A DNA stretch of 64,000 nt from NCBI GenBank assembly GCA_029582165.1, contig CM055876.1, positions 33,611,317 to 33,675,316 on the forward strand, written 5' to 3'. This document shows, in pieces, positions 1 through 14,900 of the stretch. Both the position numbers and the translations under genes were made by a program. Below the pieces are notes generated by a model. The model was not told the DNA's origin and did no database searches. It saw only the letters and a program-made list of their open reading frames with translations. Within the stretch, counting starts at the first letter, position 1; every line of letters starts with the position of its first letter. This stretch comes from Portulaca oleracea. Taxonomy: Eukaryota > Streptophyta > Magnoliopsida > Caryophyllales > Portulacaceae.

Positions 1-502
1 AAATACTTGGTGTCCTCAGTTGGAAAACTCGACATCCCTTTTAATATGTGATGTCGTCAATGAAAAAACGTGATGTCTCCCATAAAAAAATATTTGATAT
101 CCCCAATGAAAGTATTTGAAGTCCCTAGCTAGTAATATTTTGATGTCCCCTCATCAAATGTTTTCATTGGAGTAGCAAATATTACATGGAACATCAAATA
201 TTTCCATTGGGGACATCAACATGACAAGTTATTTAACAAGTGGACATCAAGTTATAATAAAGTTAACAACAGTAACTAATAAAGTTGACTGATTAATTCC
301 CTAATATCACGCTTAACTCTTCCCCATGATGCATTAAATGCAATTTTCCCCCTTTCTCAAGCATACTTACGTGAGTTTTGATATCCATGCAATAAAAGAA
401 AATGCTAAAACCCATATTTAATCACACCTTTTGATTTAAGATCCAATGGCTAACCTCCCTCATGCTCACATGCTCATTTTAAGGCAATGCTCATTTGAAC
501 TA

Positions 503-533
<31 letters not shown>

Positions 534-766
534 GCAAATTTGAAGGAGATATCACATATTTAAGTTACCCTCCAAAGTTAAAAGAGGGAAACGCACATTT
601 TTTAGAACCAGAGTTTATTCCAATGTACACCAAATTTGTGAGGCTTTACATGCATTAGTTTATATACTATCAAAATTTGTTCCTCTGAAACTATCTTCAC
701 ATTGATCTAACAACTACATCTCTGTCTCCCACGGCGTTAGCAAGTTGCCATTCATTCAAAACATTG
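1..766. other. Flank downstream of ERO1, no gene seen
   Basis: Positions 1-245 contain diverged copies of a TGATGTCCCCAATG-like word in both orientations (for example near 100 and near 215), suggesting a decayed inverted-repeat element cut by the window edge. A CT run followed by a TA run lies at about 503-533. Short ORFs here resemble nothing I know. Confidence 0.5.
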
Positions 767-3700
767 TCACGACAACTTCCACGGCCTGAAAACCAAAGTT
801 CTCTTGCATCAGTTCCCGGCATACAAAAATCAACAATAAAACCAACCAAAGAAGGCATTGCATAAAAGGAAATGGTAACATTTGTGGTTACCTAAGACTG
901 CTAACTGACTGCACTATCTTATGCAGTACACAGGGTTCCTGTGAAAGAGGCTCCGAAATACGGCCAGCCATCTTCTCTGCAGAAGGACCCATTTCGTGCA
1001 CGAATTTGACAGATTCTGACAGCCTATTAAGCAGGTTTACAAGGGCAATCACTTCATTCCTTTGCAATTGTAGCTGCAAAATCAAGACATGAGCATCATC
1101 AGTGTGGTTTTATCAGGACACATAAAGGACTAACTATTTTGGTGGAGGGACTACTAACTGGTGGGCTTGACTTGCTATCACCGTTGGATGAAAAAAGGGT
1201 CTTCAATGCAGTGCCGAGGCCAAGAACTTGAAGCTTGCCCCAGAGCCGGCACTTCTCACAGCCTACGCAGTCCATCAGAGCGCTGTGAAATAGTTCATGG
1301 AATTGTCAGATTTTAGCAGTTTTAAAAAATAGAGTAGACGAATGACTTAGCCACAGAGGATGATGGATGGAAATGTTCGACATGGGTGGAGGGCTAGCTG
1401 TATCTAGTTTTAGTGCCAGTTTGGTTAACAAGGTAAGTTGGTTGATGCTCGTGTTTCTTCGAAAGTTCTACAATTTCAAAATGCATTATCAATTTTCTTT
1501 ATCAAATTTTGAGTCGGTACAATTTGAAATTTTGTTCTAAATTGGGTGAGCTCACCTGGCAATTGGGTCGTTCAGGTCGACTTCAGATTGGATCATTCAG
1601 CTAAACAAGGTTCAGTTTTAGTTGGGTCAGTTTTGGGTGTCTTTACTTTAAAGTTTGATATGCTTAACTTCTGAAAAAAGATAACTTTGGTGGAAGATAT
1701 ATTAAGGTCAAGTTGGGTTGGGTCATTCCAGGTTCCTGTCGGTAAATTTTGGCATTTTCGGGTCAGGGTTGGCTTGGGTTCAGGTAGGTCATTCGGGTCA
1801 CTTATGTCGGATTTGCCATGCTTAGGTCAACCATCCCGAATGCTTAGGGTTAGACCCGAAATTCCAAACCTAAAACCTAACTAAATCTGAAACCGACCCG
1901 CACAGTACCTAACCCACCACTCTGGCCTTGCCACATAACATAGTCCCTTCAACCGGAATAAATGACAAATAGTGAGTAATCATAATCAAGATTCAAGGGG
2001 ACACCTTATATTTCTGAACTGCTTCTGGATCTGCTGTTTGAGTTCAGGACCACTTTGGCCTTGCCACAACTTAGCTTCATCAAAGGGAAGTGGACATGCG
2101 GCCCGGAGTTTAGGATTGTAAAGCATCTGTTTCACCAAGGATTGTGTTTTCAAGTCATCTTCATGATTACCAGTGTCATATTCAGCCTGCTCCAGATAGT
2201 CCGATGCCTGTCGTTGCATTCCACAAGGGGAAGAAGGTTACATTTACTAACAATTTTCGGTAAAAGATTATCTCTGTTAAAAGAAAAATGGCAGATAAAT
2301 CTAGTCAGTCACCTTAGTTACTGCTCTGAGAACAAATAAAAAGGTGAAATATAAGTTTCTGACTCGCTCTGGATATCTCAAGACCCGATCGTGCAGTATC
2401 TCAAAATTTTGACCCCACTGTATCAGGAACCAAAAAAAAAAGTCAGATTTGTAGATTGCATGAATCAACACAATTCATTTCGGATCACAACTGGGAAAAA
2501 TTGACAAAAGGAGAAATATATTGATACCCACCTGGTTGGTGCTTTCATCGAGGAGATAATCAGCAGCAATATGAACTGAAATAGAGGCATGAAGACCAGA
2601 AATGAGCTTGTAGAGAACCTTTTTCTCTTGGCACATCTCCCCAGAGCCATCTGCAAAACCAATTTTTATGCAGAACAAATTAACAATGCACACTGATTTG
2701 AAGCATACAAAGATAAAATAATCACTTGGAAACCACCAATGTGGAAACCAAATTGCAGATTTGGCATCTCCTTGGTAATGGAAACCATTTACCTACCCAT
2801 TCTCCTGACTTTACATCAAAACAATTCGGACTGACACCGGAAATCATTTACTATTCATTCTCCTCTAAAACTAGAGGTAATATGAAGAGCAAGGAATTAG
2901 AAATGGTAAACAAAGCAATAACAGCATCCGCTGCATCCCATATAAAAAAAATTGAATCATCGAGCATGTAGTTTAGAGAATTACAGTATTAACTTACATT
3001 TCGGACAATTTTCAGAATATATGGCATCCCATATTCTCCTTGCAGTCGGACCAGTATAGCCTGTGTAACGTTCAGGATTCAACTGAAGGTTTACATATGT
3101 CATCTCACCTGAAAGCAACATTTTAGGCATTACTTAGTCAAAATAGTCATAGCTCTAACTTCCATTAAAGAAGATTTTCACGAGCATGTTTTATCGAGAA
3201 GAAGATTTAGACGTGCCAAGCCCTGCTTTGATAACGACAAATATGCACCAAGAAATTATAACCAGAACCAACACCACCACCAACAACAACAATCTCCCAA
3301 GGTAAGCACACATAGGCACAGTCTAGGGTACCAGATCAGATGTACTAAATTACAGCACAACAGATGTTGCCCTGAAACACAGGTGCAGAATTTAAGCAAC
3401 TTAACAGCAAAAAAGAACTTACTATTATCAGTCTCATCGTCGTTTGTCCAGGGATTATCGACCTCAACCCAACCTTTGAAAACCTTTTTGTCCAAAGTTC
3501 GATCAACAGTAGCTTGTGGGTTTTCATCTTGGCACATCAAATCTTCTTTAGTAAGGACTTTGGAAGGCTTTCTAAATGTCTCTGGGAATTCAGTCTCTGG
3601 ACATTCACAGACACTGCAATCCCGCAAGCGACACATACCGTCATCGGGCCAGAAAGGACAATCGCACCACAGTTTGACCTGTCATAGCAAAATTATGCAG

Positions 3701-5174
3701 ATGTTAAGAAATTTTTTGAACTGTGATCCTCCAAACAGATGACCAATTTCTCTCGATGAATATGAAGTTTGTGTTTCAAATGTGAGGAAAGACTTGGCTC
3801 ATATAATTTACAGAGCTATTAGCTTTGATTCGGATGTGTTAGACTGTTAGAAACACGTGTATGTTTTTCAAAAGCCATAAAATCAACAATATCCTTTTCG
3901 GTCAGCTACCTTCCTTGTGTACTGTGCTACTCTTTATGGCTTTATTATATAACATTTTAACCAAGCAACCAACCAAATGGAAGCCTCTAGCCCTCTACAA
4001 CCAGGCTCAAACACATTGCATTCTGACAAGAGGTGAAACTGTTGATTGGGTTTGGTTTAGGGTTTTGTTGTCCAAAATCAAAAGGAGAGATTGCTAAATG
4101 CTAAGGTAATAGGGGGGAGAGAGACTTTTAGGGCTTTTTTTGGCACGATATCAACAACGGTTTTTGCTCTTGGGTTGATTGTGTTCGTGTCATCGTGTGT
4201 TACATGACCACCACGACGTAGTGTTAATATTACAAAAATGGGTTTTGGGGAGTTCCTTGCCAAATGGGATCCACACAAATCTACCAATCAGTTGTGAGCT
4301 ACCAATCAGTTGCAAGGAATTCGAAACGCACCTTAAAGTATCTGAAAAATGGTGTTGTAACAAGCTGTTGAAGCAAAGGATGCAAAACTTCGTTGTTAAG
4401 ACTATTAACTGTCTCATAATCACAGCAACAATCTTCCACCATCCCAGTAAAGTTACATGAATTCTGTAACAGGGAAATCAATAACACACCATCATTATTC
4501 CTCTGAAGATGTGGACTATATAGAAACAAAAAACCAAACAACATTGTATTAAATCAATTGCAGTTTTATATTCATTCATAAAAACATTGCTGAAGCAAGA
4601 TCACCAAAATACAGCATTGTCAATCTTACTATCCCACAATGTCATGCCAATACATATAATCACTAAATTGCAGCAATCAATCATGTCAGTCATAACAATA
4701 ACCTCCTTCTCAAACCTACAATATACTGAATTTCGCTTTGCATTTGGTCATTAAATTAGAAAACAAACACAAGCAAACCCTATTCATCACAAGGCCCCAA
4801 ATTGCTCAAATCCTATTCTTCAAACCTTATGATTATTGATCATCATAGGTCAATCATCCAGACAAATACAAAATGTGACCTTTCTCTAAAAGTATTGATC
4901 TGGGTTTTCAAAAACCCTAAAACCAAAATACTACATCAATAAAGCAATACGACACGAAGTAATGAATAAGATCAAATTCAGCAATAATGAGCTAAAGAAG
5001 AGAAAGAGAACGTACTTTATCACAGCGATTAGTTTCGTGATTAAGACCAATCTTTGTTGTATTCATAGCCAGAAAAACAGCAATTAAAGCCGCCATTAAT
5101 GCCCATCTCCATTTCTTACTACTGTCACTCCTCTCATTTTTCTTCTTCTCCATTTTTTCATCCTTCCCCACCAT
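767..5174 (-). CDS. ERO1: ERO1-type endoplasmic reticulum thiol oxidase (10 exons)
   Basis: Oxidises protein disulfide isomerase in the ER lumen, using FAD and oxygen. Exons in gene order: 5174-5016, 4463-4332, 3678-3423, 3108-2998, 2650-2532, 2417-2313, 2207-2005, 1282-1159, 1073-892, 785-767. All junctions are GT-AG and phases join to 469 codons plus stop. The N terminus is basic, then a hydrophobic signal-anchor at about residues 24-38. The regulatory/shuttle cysteine region [11 protein letters not shown] lies at about 113-123 and the active-site C-x2-C-x2-C (CVGCEKC) at about 367-373. The conserved DNPWT and NPERYTG blocks are in exons 3-4. Length and motifs match plant ERO1. Reading through the donor at 891 would instead end the protein at a stop at 888-890, so the last 19-nt exon is the least certain part. 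Confidence 0.93.
1543..1925. repeat. GGGTC-rich degenerate repeat in ERO1 intron 7
   Basis: The words GGGTC, GGTCA and, at the right end, GACCCG recur at irregular spacing through this stretch. It lies inside the intron between ERO1 exons 7 and 8. The texture matches the GACCCG-rich stretch at 56880-57365. No coding capacity is seen. Confidence 0.4.
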
Positions 5175-6615
5175 TTTCCAACCCTAAATTCCTGCTTCAA
5201 ATGTCCCGCAATTCGCCACCAAAACAAAACCCAGATCACAGAACAACGATCCAAGAAAAAACCCAGGAAATTTCAGAGTTTGAATCAGTAAACCCTATTT
5301 CAATTTCCAATTTTCTCCCCTAATTTACATCGAACTTATATACCCATCGAAATAGTTGAGCGCAATAAACAGGAAAACGACGCACATGGATTTTTAGACC
5401 AACAACGGAAACCAAACTTGAGAGAAAGAAATTCGCACGCGCCGAGATACGCCTGCTTGTCACGCGCCGAGTGTGTGCTTACGTGGCGCTTTGGGTATAG
5501 GGAGGTGGGGAGCACTGTTAGGATCTGCGCGTGAAATTCGGTGGGAAGATTTGTGCATTAAGTAATTTTGACAATAATAGTCTAAGAAAGGTGACGTGCT
5601 TGGACAAATAGGAGCTCGAGAATTGTCAAAATAAATTTAATGTGGTTTGTTTTTGACAGTCCAAATTCTAATCATGTGATTATTAGGATTTTGAGTTGCT
5701 AATTAGTGGTACCGTTACAAACAATTGTGAATTTAATTAATCAATTGAAGAAAAAGAAAAAGAAAATTAAAGAAAATACACTAGGGGCAGCCATAAATAA
5801 AACAAACCATGGGGGCTCAAAGTTTTTAGGTTGACCCAAAAGAACCAAAGGATAAAGTGCGGGGGTTAAAGGACCAATTTATATTGGTTCTTTGCTAAGT
5901 TTTCATTAAAAGTAACCCATCAATACATCGTATATTTTTGAATTTATTTATGTTTTTATATAAAAGCAAAGGTTATTGCATGTCAACAACAACTTTTCAG
6001 TAAAACTATATTTATAGGATGGTTTGGAAAAATTAGATATTACTAGCCAGTTTTTTCATGAATTGGTGTTAGTAATTGATTTCTGTAGATTGACAAATTG
6101 TTTTTAAAACCACTTGAAAGGGTTATTGTATGTCATAATTTTAAATTTGATAAGTTCAAGTATTAGATATTTTACATTTTAATTCAATTGAAATTGAGAA
6201 AATTGACTATGTGTAATATGTATAATCTTTGGGTGAAATAATAGAGGAGAGTGATACGATCACGATTCATGATATATAAGGATAGATGTTGGAGTTGAAA
6301 TGCATGTCCATTCACACATAACTACATAAGAGTACAAGCATAACTTATATTTATATTCAAATCTATATTGTTCTCAATTATGATTTAGTTAATTGACGTA
6401 CTAGCCACTAAATCAACAGTCCAATACTATGCACGATTATTTCACATGTATTGACCCTTAACAGTCATAATTGGTAGTAACTGTATTAAATTTCTTTCGC
6501 ACCTATTAATGCAACAAAAGAAAGTAGATTTAATTTCAACATAAAACTACCTATAAAAATACTATAGACATAATATAATTTAATACCTTATCCTGTCTAG
6601 AAACAACAAAATTTT
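5175..6615. other. Intergenic: ERO1 5' flank and GST-A 3' flank
   Basis: The ERO1 5' leader and promoter should lie just above 5174. A CCACGT core (reading on the minus strand) is at 5481-5486; ACGTG/CCACG cores are bound by plant ER-stress bZIP factors, so it is a candidate but unproven control site. The rest is AT-rich and I see no gene. Confidence 0.4.
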
Positions 6616-7635
<1,020 letters not shown>

Positions 7636-7720
7636 TTACGGGTCTATTTTTTTTAGAGAACTGAGGTATAATTGGATAAGTGTAGGTAAAATTGGTAATT
7701 GCACACCAAAAGACTAGACT

Positions 7721-7729
7721 TATTTATAG
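7721..7729 (-). promoter_or_regulatory. TATA box of GST-A
   Basis: CTATAAATA on the minus strand, about 115 bp upstream of the GST-A ATG. GST copies C, D, E and F have similar boxes at similar distances. Confidence 0.55.
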
Positions 7730-8373
7730 AAGGAAAATCTAGGTGATTAGTTTAAGTGTGGCCACAATATCTTAAACTCTTAAAGTGTAAGTAGAAAAAT
7801 CTAGTCCAATGTTTGGACGTCGTCCTCCAACTATTCCTTCTAAAATATGTCATGCGTGACGTTAAATGTATCCTTGTGACCACAAGATTTTGGTTGTATG
7901 ATTTGTCATTTGACTAATAGTACACTTGGTAGTATTCACATTTCCATATTCACACCCATCAAAAGGGCTGTTATTTCAGACTCAGACTCAGAAAAAAAAT
8001 TTCTCAAGATTCTAACACTCCCAAAAATCAAACCCCGTCTTACATCGGAGTAGGACAACTGAATGTCTTGAGGGAACCGTATGGATTTTGAAATTCCGAT
8101 TACTTTTCCCATTCATTATTCGAGCTCGTATTCTGTCTTTCAAAATCACAACCGCAAATTGATCTCTACACAACTCTGACTACCAAAATTTCCAATCAAC
8201 TAATTAAGAAAAACGACCTACAAAAATTCCTCTCCAAAAAGGGGGGAAGAGCTACCAAAATTCCCATACGTCCATCGATATTCTCTGGATCAAAAGGGAT
8301 GCATTAGTGGAAACTGGAAAAGTGAGGGGAGAAACAGAAAAGGAAAAGAAACAGACGATACCGAATAATGAAC
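7730..8373. other. Intergenic between GST-A and the tRNA ligase 3' end
   Basis: AT-rich sequence with no recognisable gene or repeat. The tRNA ligase 3' UTR is expected just below 8374. Confidence 0.4.
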
Positions 8374-11300
8374 CTAAAAGAACTGGACTTGGCCTGTTAT
8401 GGTAGCAGGGGGATCGATCTCGACACGAGTGGCGCTTTCCTGTGACACCAGCTGTGGCAAAGTGTTTGCCTCCTTGGGAGGAATTCCCTGGGCGGTCCAC
8501 AGGGTGACGTGGGGCCACTCGTTTTTAGAGTTTATTTTCTCCCCATCCACCGACCCAATCCGGGCTTCAAAGGCAGCCATCTTATCGGAGAAGAGCAGAG
8601 CGGTGATCTCTACAGGGACATCGCGGTCAAGGTACTGACCGTAGTTTGCCACTGCTGTGACACCATGACTTCGTTTGTGAGCCAGGGTGACGTGTGCCTT
8701 TTGGAGCTGCTCTGTTAGCTGCTTGTCTTTGAAGAATGCTTCGACCTCAGGATGAGACCTTCCTAACTGCAGCCATTCATAAGCCACATTATTTGTTAGA
8801 ATATGGCAATTTTTTTTAACAGAGTAAGTTTGGCCCGCCCATTGTAGTTGTCAGTGGATACTTCGAAAATGATACTTTCAAAAGTATTCTATTGGAGCTG
8901 TCAATGGATACTTTCAAAAGGTTTTCCAGTGTAGGGCTGCCCACAAAACTCTCGTTTTACTTCCAAGTTGCTACGAATAGGCCTCCTAGAATTCATCCAA
9001 TTAATGCACCTAAGGCCTAAAGGCCAAAATTGAAGACACCAGCTCTAAGAGCAAAATTAGCAAACCTAACCAGAGAAATGCATGGAAGAAAATACTGATC
9101 AAGTAGCTGAGTGAATGCTGTGCACTTACATCATTTATGATGGTATGGATTCCGCTGAGAGGCAGGCTGACACAAGCAAAAACAATTGCTCCCAACCTCT
9201 TCTTTTCAGTACTTGGAATTATGTAGTCACCTTTTGCAATGGCTTTCAATTGCTCCAGAACAGAATTTACAGCACTCTCAAACGGGACCTATAAAATGAA
9301 GATCATGTTAGATAGAAACACTCTAATACAAATTCAATTCTTTATATCGTTCAGTTTCATAAGATATGTCTACTTATTATAGGTTGGGTAAAGGAAAGTA
9401 GGGTAAGTTTAGATAGAAGTTGAAAGTTGAGTGTTGAAAATGTGGGTAAATTTGGGTTGGTTTGGATTGATAGATGGGGTATTTACCCCTCTGAAGAACA
9501 GAGCCTTACATAGTCCACTTTCCAGACATCCAAAGAAGCACTTTTCCCCAGATTTGATGGCAGTGGGGTAAAGCTAATGTTTAAACTGTCTGTCTCAAAC
9601 TTCCTTTCCACGGAGTGATAGGTACCAGCCACTAGGTAGTCAGTGCTTTCCAAATCTAATGTTTAAAACGAAAAGCATGCCGCAATTATGCAATTCACGA
9701 GTAAGGCTAACCAGAAATTCACCCCACACACACAAAAAGCAATCGAAACAAAAAGATAACAGAACAGAAAATTAAGAGCGCAGTGACTCCTCCAAAAGGA
9801 TCACACTGGGGAAAAGGGCCTGCTAGATCTAGCAACACCACAGCGGCCGATGACTAATTACTACAGCTCCAAAAGTTACCTGAATAGAATTCAGATAATC
9901 TGCATTACTTGACAAAGTATCTCGCATGTGTTTCTCCCACTTCGCCCATTCCTTTGCATATATCCCTTTAGTAGATTCCAACCTGAAATTTAAATGACAA
10001 GCTGAGCTAGCAAGATCCCAGACCATAACAGAAAGCTGCAACCTGAAGACAGTTTACACAATAATCCTTTACACCCATTTTTCATCAGATTAGAGAAGTA
10101 AAGAGTATCAGGTTTAGTTTCAAAACGGGCAGCAATATTGTACATCTAACTCAAAAATGAACACAGAAGGAGGAGCCTTACGAGCAAAAGAAATCCTCTA
10201 CACTGTTAAACCATAAATACCACCCACACAAGTCAACAAAAGGGATTGCTTATTGCAATTTGTATTAGAGAATTAAAGCCATAAAACAGATGATACAGGA
10301 TAACTCAAGTGGTTAGTGTAAGCGAATCAGCCTAACCACCTAGACAGGGCACAGTATGTGATGCAAGTCACTGACCTGCCATGTCTCCTAGTATGTAGGC
10401 TGTATAGATTTATCCCCTCTTCCAGCATAGATTTGATAGATTCAGGTAGGCAAGCCCTGCACAGGTACATCACTTAAGATCATGCAGAGATGAAACATAG
10501 TGGAGAATAATTCCACACAAAGTTGTCAACCACTGAAAATAGGGCATAAAATCCACAGAAAAATGTAATATAAACAGGGGTGAATCAAACCACGGAGTTA
10601 AAAGTTTTAAATAATTCATGGCTCGTGTGAGAATGAAAGATCAAATTGGCACGTCAATCAGAAAGCTAAGGCATCCCTTTTCTGGAGGGCCTTCATAGCC
10701 ATAATGAACCAGGTGAAGTAGCAACACCATGGCAAAATGATATATAAACAGAATTTGCTAAATTTACAATATAATTCACTTCCTCTGATGGTAATGTTGA
10801 TTGGACCCAGATTTTGAGGGCATAACTGATGTGACCATTTGAGAACTTTCAATAATTGGTGTTAAATTATTGATAAAGGTACAAAGATGAATTTGTTAGG
10901 ATTTCATTGATATGAATCCTGTAGGGAGCTTGAGGACTTGGGAGGTTATTTTGTGTTCTCTTTTGTACATGGGTGATATAAGGGAGATGGATGTGTTAGC
11001 ATGTGTGTGCCTCAGTGTGCGTTAGTTGCTCGTCCCTCAAAACTAGCACCCACAAGAAGATATCAAAGTACTTTAAGGCTCAGTAAATCGTCTGCAAAAG
11101 GACAGAAAGGGAATGTTCATTTTGACAGGAACACCACAGACTTAATTAAAAACATAAGAACACCCAGTAGTACTCACCTTTCCGGCTTGAGCAACGGTAT
11201 CTTTACAAGTGCACCAAAACGCTCAATTAATTCAGCTTCAAATTCATTACGATTCTGGAACCCAAAGGAATAAACAGAGAAAATGGAAAGAAAATTAGGA

Positions 11301-11897
11301 CACTGCAAATTGTATCAGAATTTGTGTCTGGGTACATCCATATTAACATATATCATTGGAAAACAATCCTACATTTCCCCCTTACCAAATGATTAAAGAT
11401 TGTAATTTGAGTAAAAATATTTAAAACAGATATTGGAGGCGGAAGGGGGTTTTAGGTTTTCTAATAATGATTAACCATTGCAATATTAATGTCAAAGATC
11501 TAAAATAGAGAAGTGATTTCTATTTTTCTTTTCTTGGGAGAGGGGGGGGGGGGGGTTTGCTCACAAGCTAGACATATATATATTTGTTTGACAGTTCTTT
11601 GCATGGGAATCCATACTATTCACAACAATTGGCAAACGAAAGTTTTGGAAACATACATACAAGTACGTTATAACCTAACAATTAACATTTGTTTCCTAAA
11701 ATGTTGTCCCTGACTGACAGTGCTTTGAATGGAAATCCATACTATTTAACATCATAGAACAATATCATAGCCTTGCCAATGCATTCTCCCACTTCTTCAT
11801 TTCCTTTTTCCTTCACATTTTTGGGGTTGAGTGCTATTTGGCTGATTTGCTGCAACATTGGTTTACATTGACCCCCCCCCCCCTCTTCCCCGCAAAC

Positions 11898-11946
<49 letters not shown>

Positions 11947-14900
11947 CAGTAGGACTAAAAGAGCATCACACATGAAAAAAGTTGATATGTCTCTCCAACA
12001 AAGTACTATTAGAGGGGGGGGGGGAGAGGGGGACAGGAAAGCATGACTGAAAAATATCACATGAATGAAGTTGGCATGTCTTTCCAACAGAATACAACTA
12101 TCTCACCTTGCCCTCATAAAGGTGGTAAAACATCAGCAGCACGAAGCCTGCATTTGGAGATGATTTGTCGAGATTTCCCTGGAACCAAGAGAAGGGGAGA
12201 TTAAATAGGTAAATACATAAGTAAAAGAAAAATATGACTGCACCCAATGGATTGATCCCCTTTGTAACACGTTAAATATAACACAATACCGGATGATTAA
12301 CTCGTTGGAGCACACGGTAGATAAAAACAGCCAACGCATCCAGTGAAAAAGGATTTGAATCAGTGCCTGCACAATAGAAAAGCACAATGAACCTTCAATT
12401 CAACAAAACTGAGGGCTGGCTTATTAAGTAGCTACATGACAGCAGTCAAAGAAGTTGAAACCATGTCAAAGAAGCATAGAGGAAAAGAACTTAATTAGAG
12501 GACGTTTTGGTCAACATTTCATCAATTTTAACAAAAACATTTCGTCAACTTTTGAAAATCACACGGTGATGATCCCAAACTTTTACACAATTTATGTATT
12601 GACCCGATGTCACTGCAATCGTGATCAAATCACATTGCACCTCCCTGTACCCTTCCTTCTACTGTTTCTCTCCACAACATACCTTGCAAGCAAAACATAC
12701 ATACTATGGTTTCTCCAAATAAGGCTACAGAGTAAAAATTTTGTTTTGGCAGTTCAGGATATTCTCCAACATCTATCCTCACAATAACTGTAACCATCAA
12801 ACTGAAGGCGAAAAAGAGCCAACCAACACATAGTTAAACCAATATGTCAACCAACTACTATTGTAGGTTATCCAGCATCTATTGGGCTATTTTGTGTTTG
12901 CCCCAACAGTAGTCCTTACAAAAGTAGGAAACCCAAAAGTGAGCATCTCAGGGAAGGCAGATTACAAGTATAAAAGACACCTCCATACTCAAAAAAGATG
13001 GCCACTATCACCCACTAAGGATCAGACCACACCCAACATCTGCAGAACTCACAGAAAGTGCACTATGCTATCGTATGCCTCCATGGGCAGATGGAGGTTT
13101 CCAAAATGAAGATCATTCGAAACAGAAGAACACAACGACAGTCAGTTGAATAACCTGCAGAATCAGGTACAACTGGAACAGCAGACACCCTGTTGGCCCG
13201 GCACATGTCCTCGATCTGCAAATTAAAAAGAACAAATTACATAGATCTTCTCTCAAAAAAGTATCATATTTGTAAGTCATTGAAGCACAAGATGAGACTC
13301 TATCCATATATAAGTGATGTTGTAAAGCTGAAAGTAATCCAAAATTAGTTCTGAAAGCACCATGTCTCAACTGACCAATAATAGTGTACACCTTTGCATG
13401 ACCTCTCAGAAATCTTAGAACAGAATCAACAGATGATGAAATGGGCACTGTTGTAATGCAGTAATACAGCACATTACCCTCACAGGTGACACAAATGACA
13501 GGTAAGATGTAGCACAAATGATAGGTAAGAGATCCAGGAGCCAGCACTCTCTGTCACCAGAGCAACCACATACAACAACAATCCCCAATGTGGTCCTGCT
13601 AGCACGAGGTCTGGGGGGGGGGGATCTAGACGTCGGCAGCCTTCCTATGCACATGAGTGCATGAACAGGCTAATTCCAGCGGAGCAAAAAAAAAAATTGA
13701 GAATCAAAAACAAATCCATTTTGAAAACCATTTGGAAGCCACTAGTTTGGGGGGGGGGGGGGGGTTCTAGATGTTGGCAGCCTTCCATATGCACATGAGT
13801 GCATGAATAGGCAAATTCGCAGAGGAAAAAAAAAATTGAGAATCAAAAGCAAAACCATTTTGAAAACCATTTGGAAACCGCTTGTATAGCAGAGCTACCA
13901 CATGATGACATGAATACATCTGATGGAGAACCCCACTATAGATTGGCGGTTGAAGCTAAACACGACAGCTAAGAAGATAAGAATCAATACTTCATATTTG
14001 AGCAAATTAGCCATATAATATTATGTCAGGGAAGCATACACTAATAGACATATATGACACCTCATGAATGTCACATCCTTACCTGTTTCCAAACTTCCTC
14101 ATTTGGTGCATTTTTGTCAGCAAGCATTATTGAATGAGGTTTTCTTTTGCACTCATCTGCAATTTTCTGCCAATATCTCCCTGAAATCATATAAGAAGAT
14201 CTAATCTAAATGGCCACAGATTACCCTCCCTTAGTGAAAATTTTCATGTACTATATGAACATAATCAAATAGAAAAGATAAACTAGCAATGAACATACAA
14301 GTCACCAAGAGGTCTACCTCATGAGATTGCAAAAAAGTGAACATCAACACTTTACAAGAGGACTTCCCTCATGTGATTTTTGGGTTATTTGGAAGGAAAG
14401 AAACCGAAGGGTTTTTGAGGGGTTGAAATCACTCTTCAAAGACTGAAAGACAATTTTGTGAAGTCTCTCTTCTTTTGGGTTAATGGGAAGTTTAGCTCTT
14501 CCTTTTTGGATGTGGTAGATTTAGTGATAGTTTGTTTTTTGGTTATACATAATTTTACATGGTGCTAGTTGAGCATCATTTCTTTATTTCTATCATATAA
14601 TATATTAATATATATATGTATATATATATAGGGAAATTGGATTATAATAATCCCAACCTTGCAAATTGGACAACAAGTAGTCATGCAACACAAGATTGAC
14701 TAGAGGATTACACTTGTACCTTTCGTTAGGTCACCCATCAAACTATGAACTGGTCGATCATCACTAAAACCACCCGGGGCATTCAGTAGCTCCTTACAAA
14801 GAGCAGACTTAGCACAGCCCGGTATACCTGCAAGAAATGAGATAGAGGAAACAATGATTCAACACTCAATGAAATCAGAGACAAAACTGAGCAACATGCT

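Noticed and set aside
3383..3742. 119-codon plus-strand open frame
   Set aside because: Antisense to ERO1 exon 3.
13113..13547. 144-codon minus-strand open frame
   Set aside because: It overlaps tRNA ligase exon 20 (13155-13215) and its intron in another reading, and the protein resembles no family.
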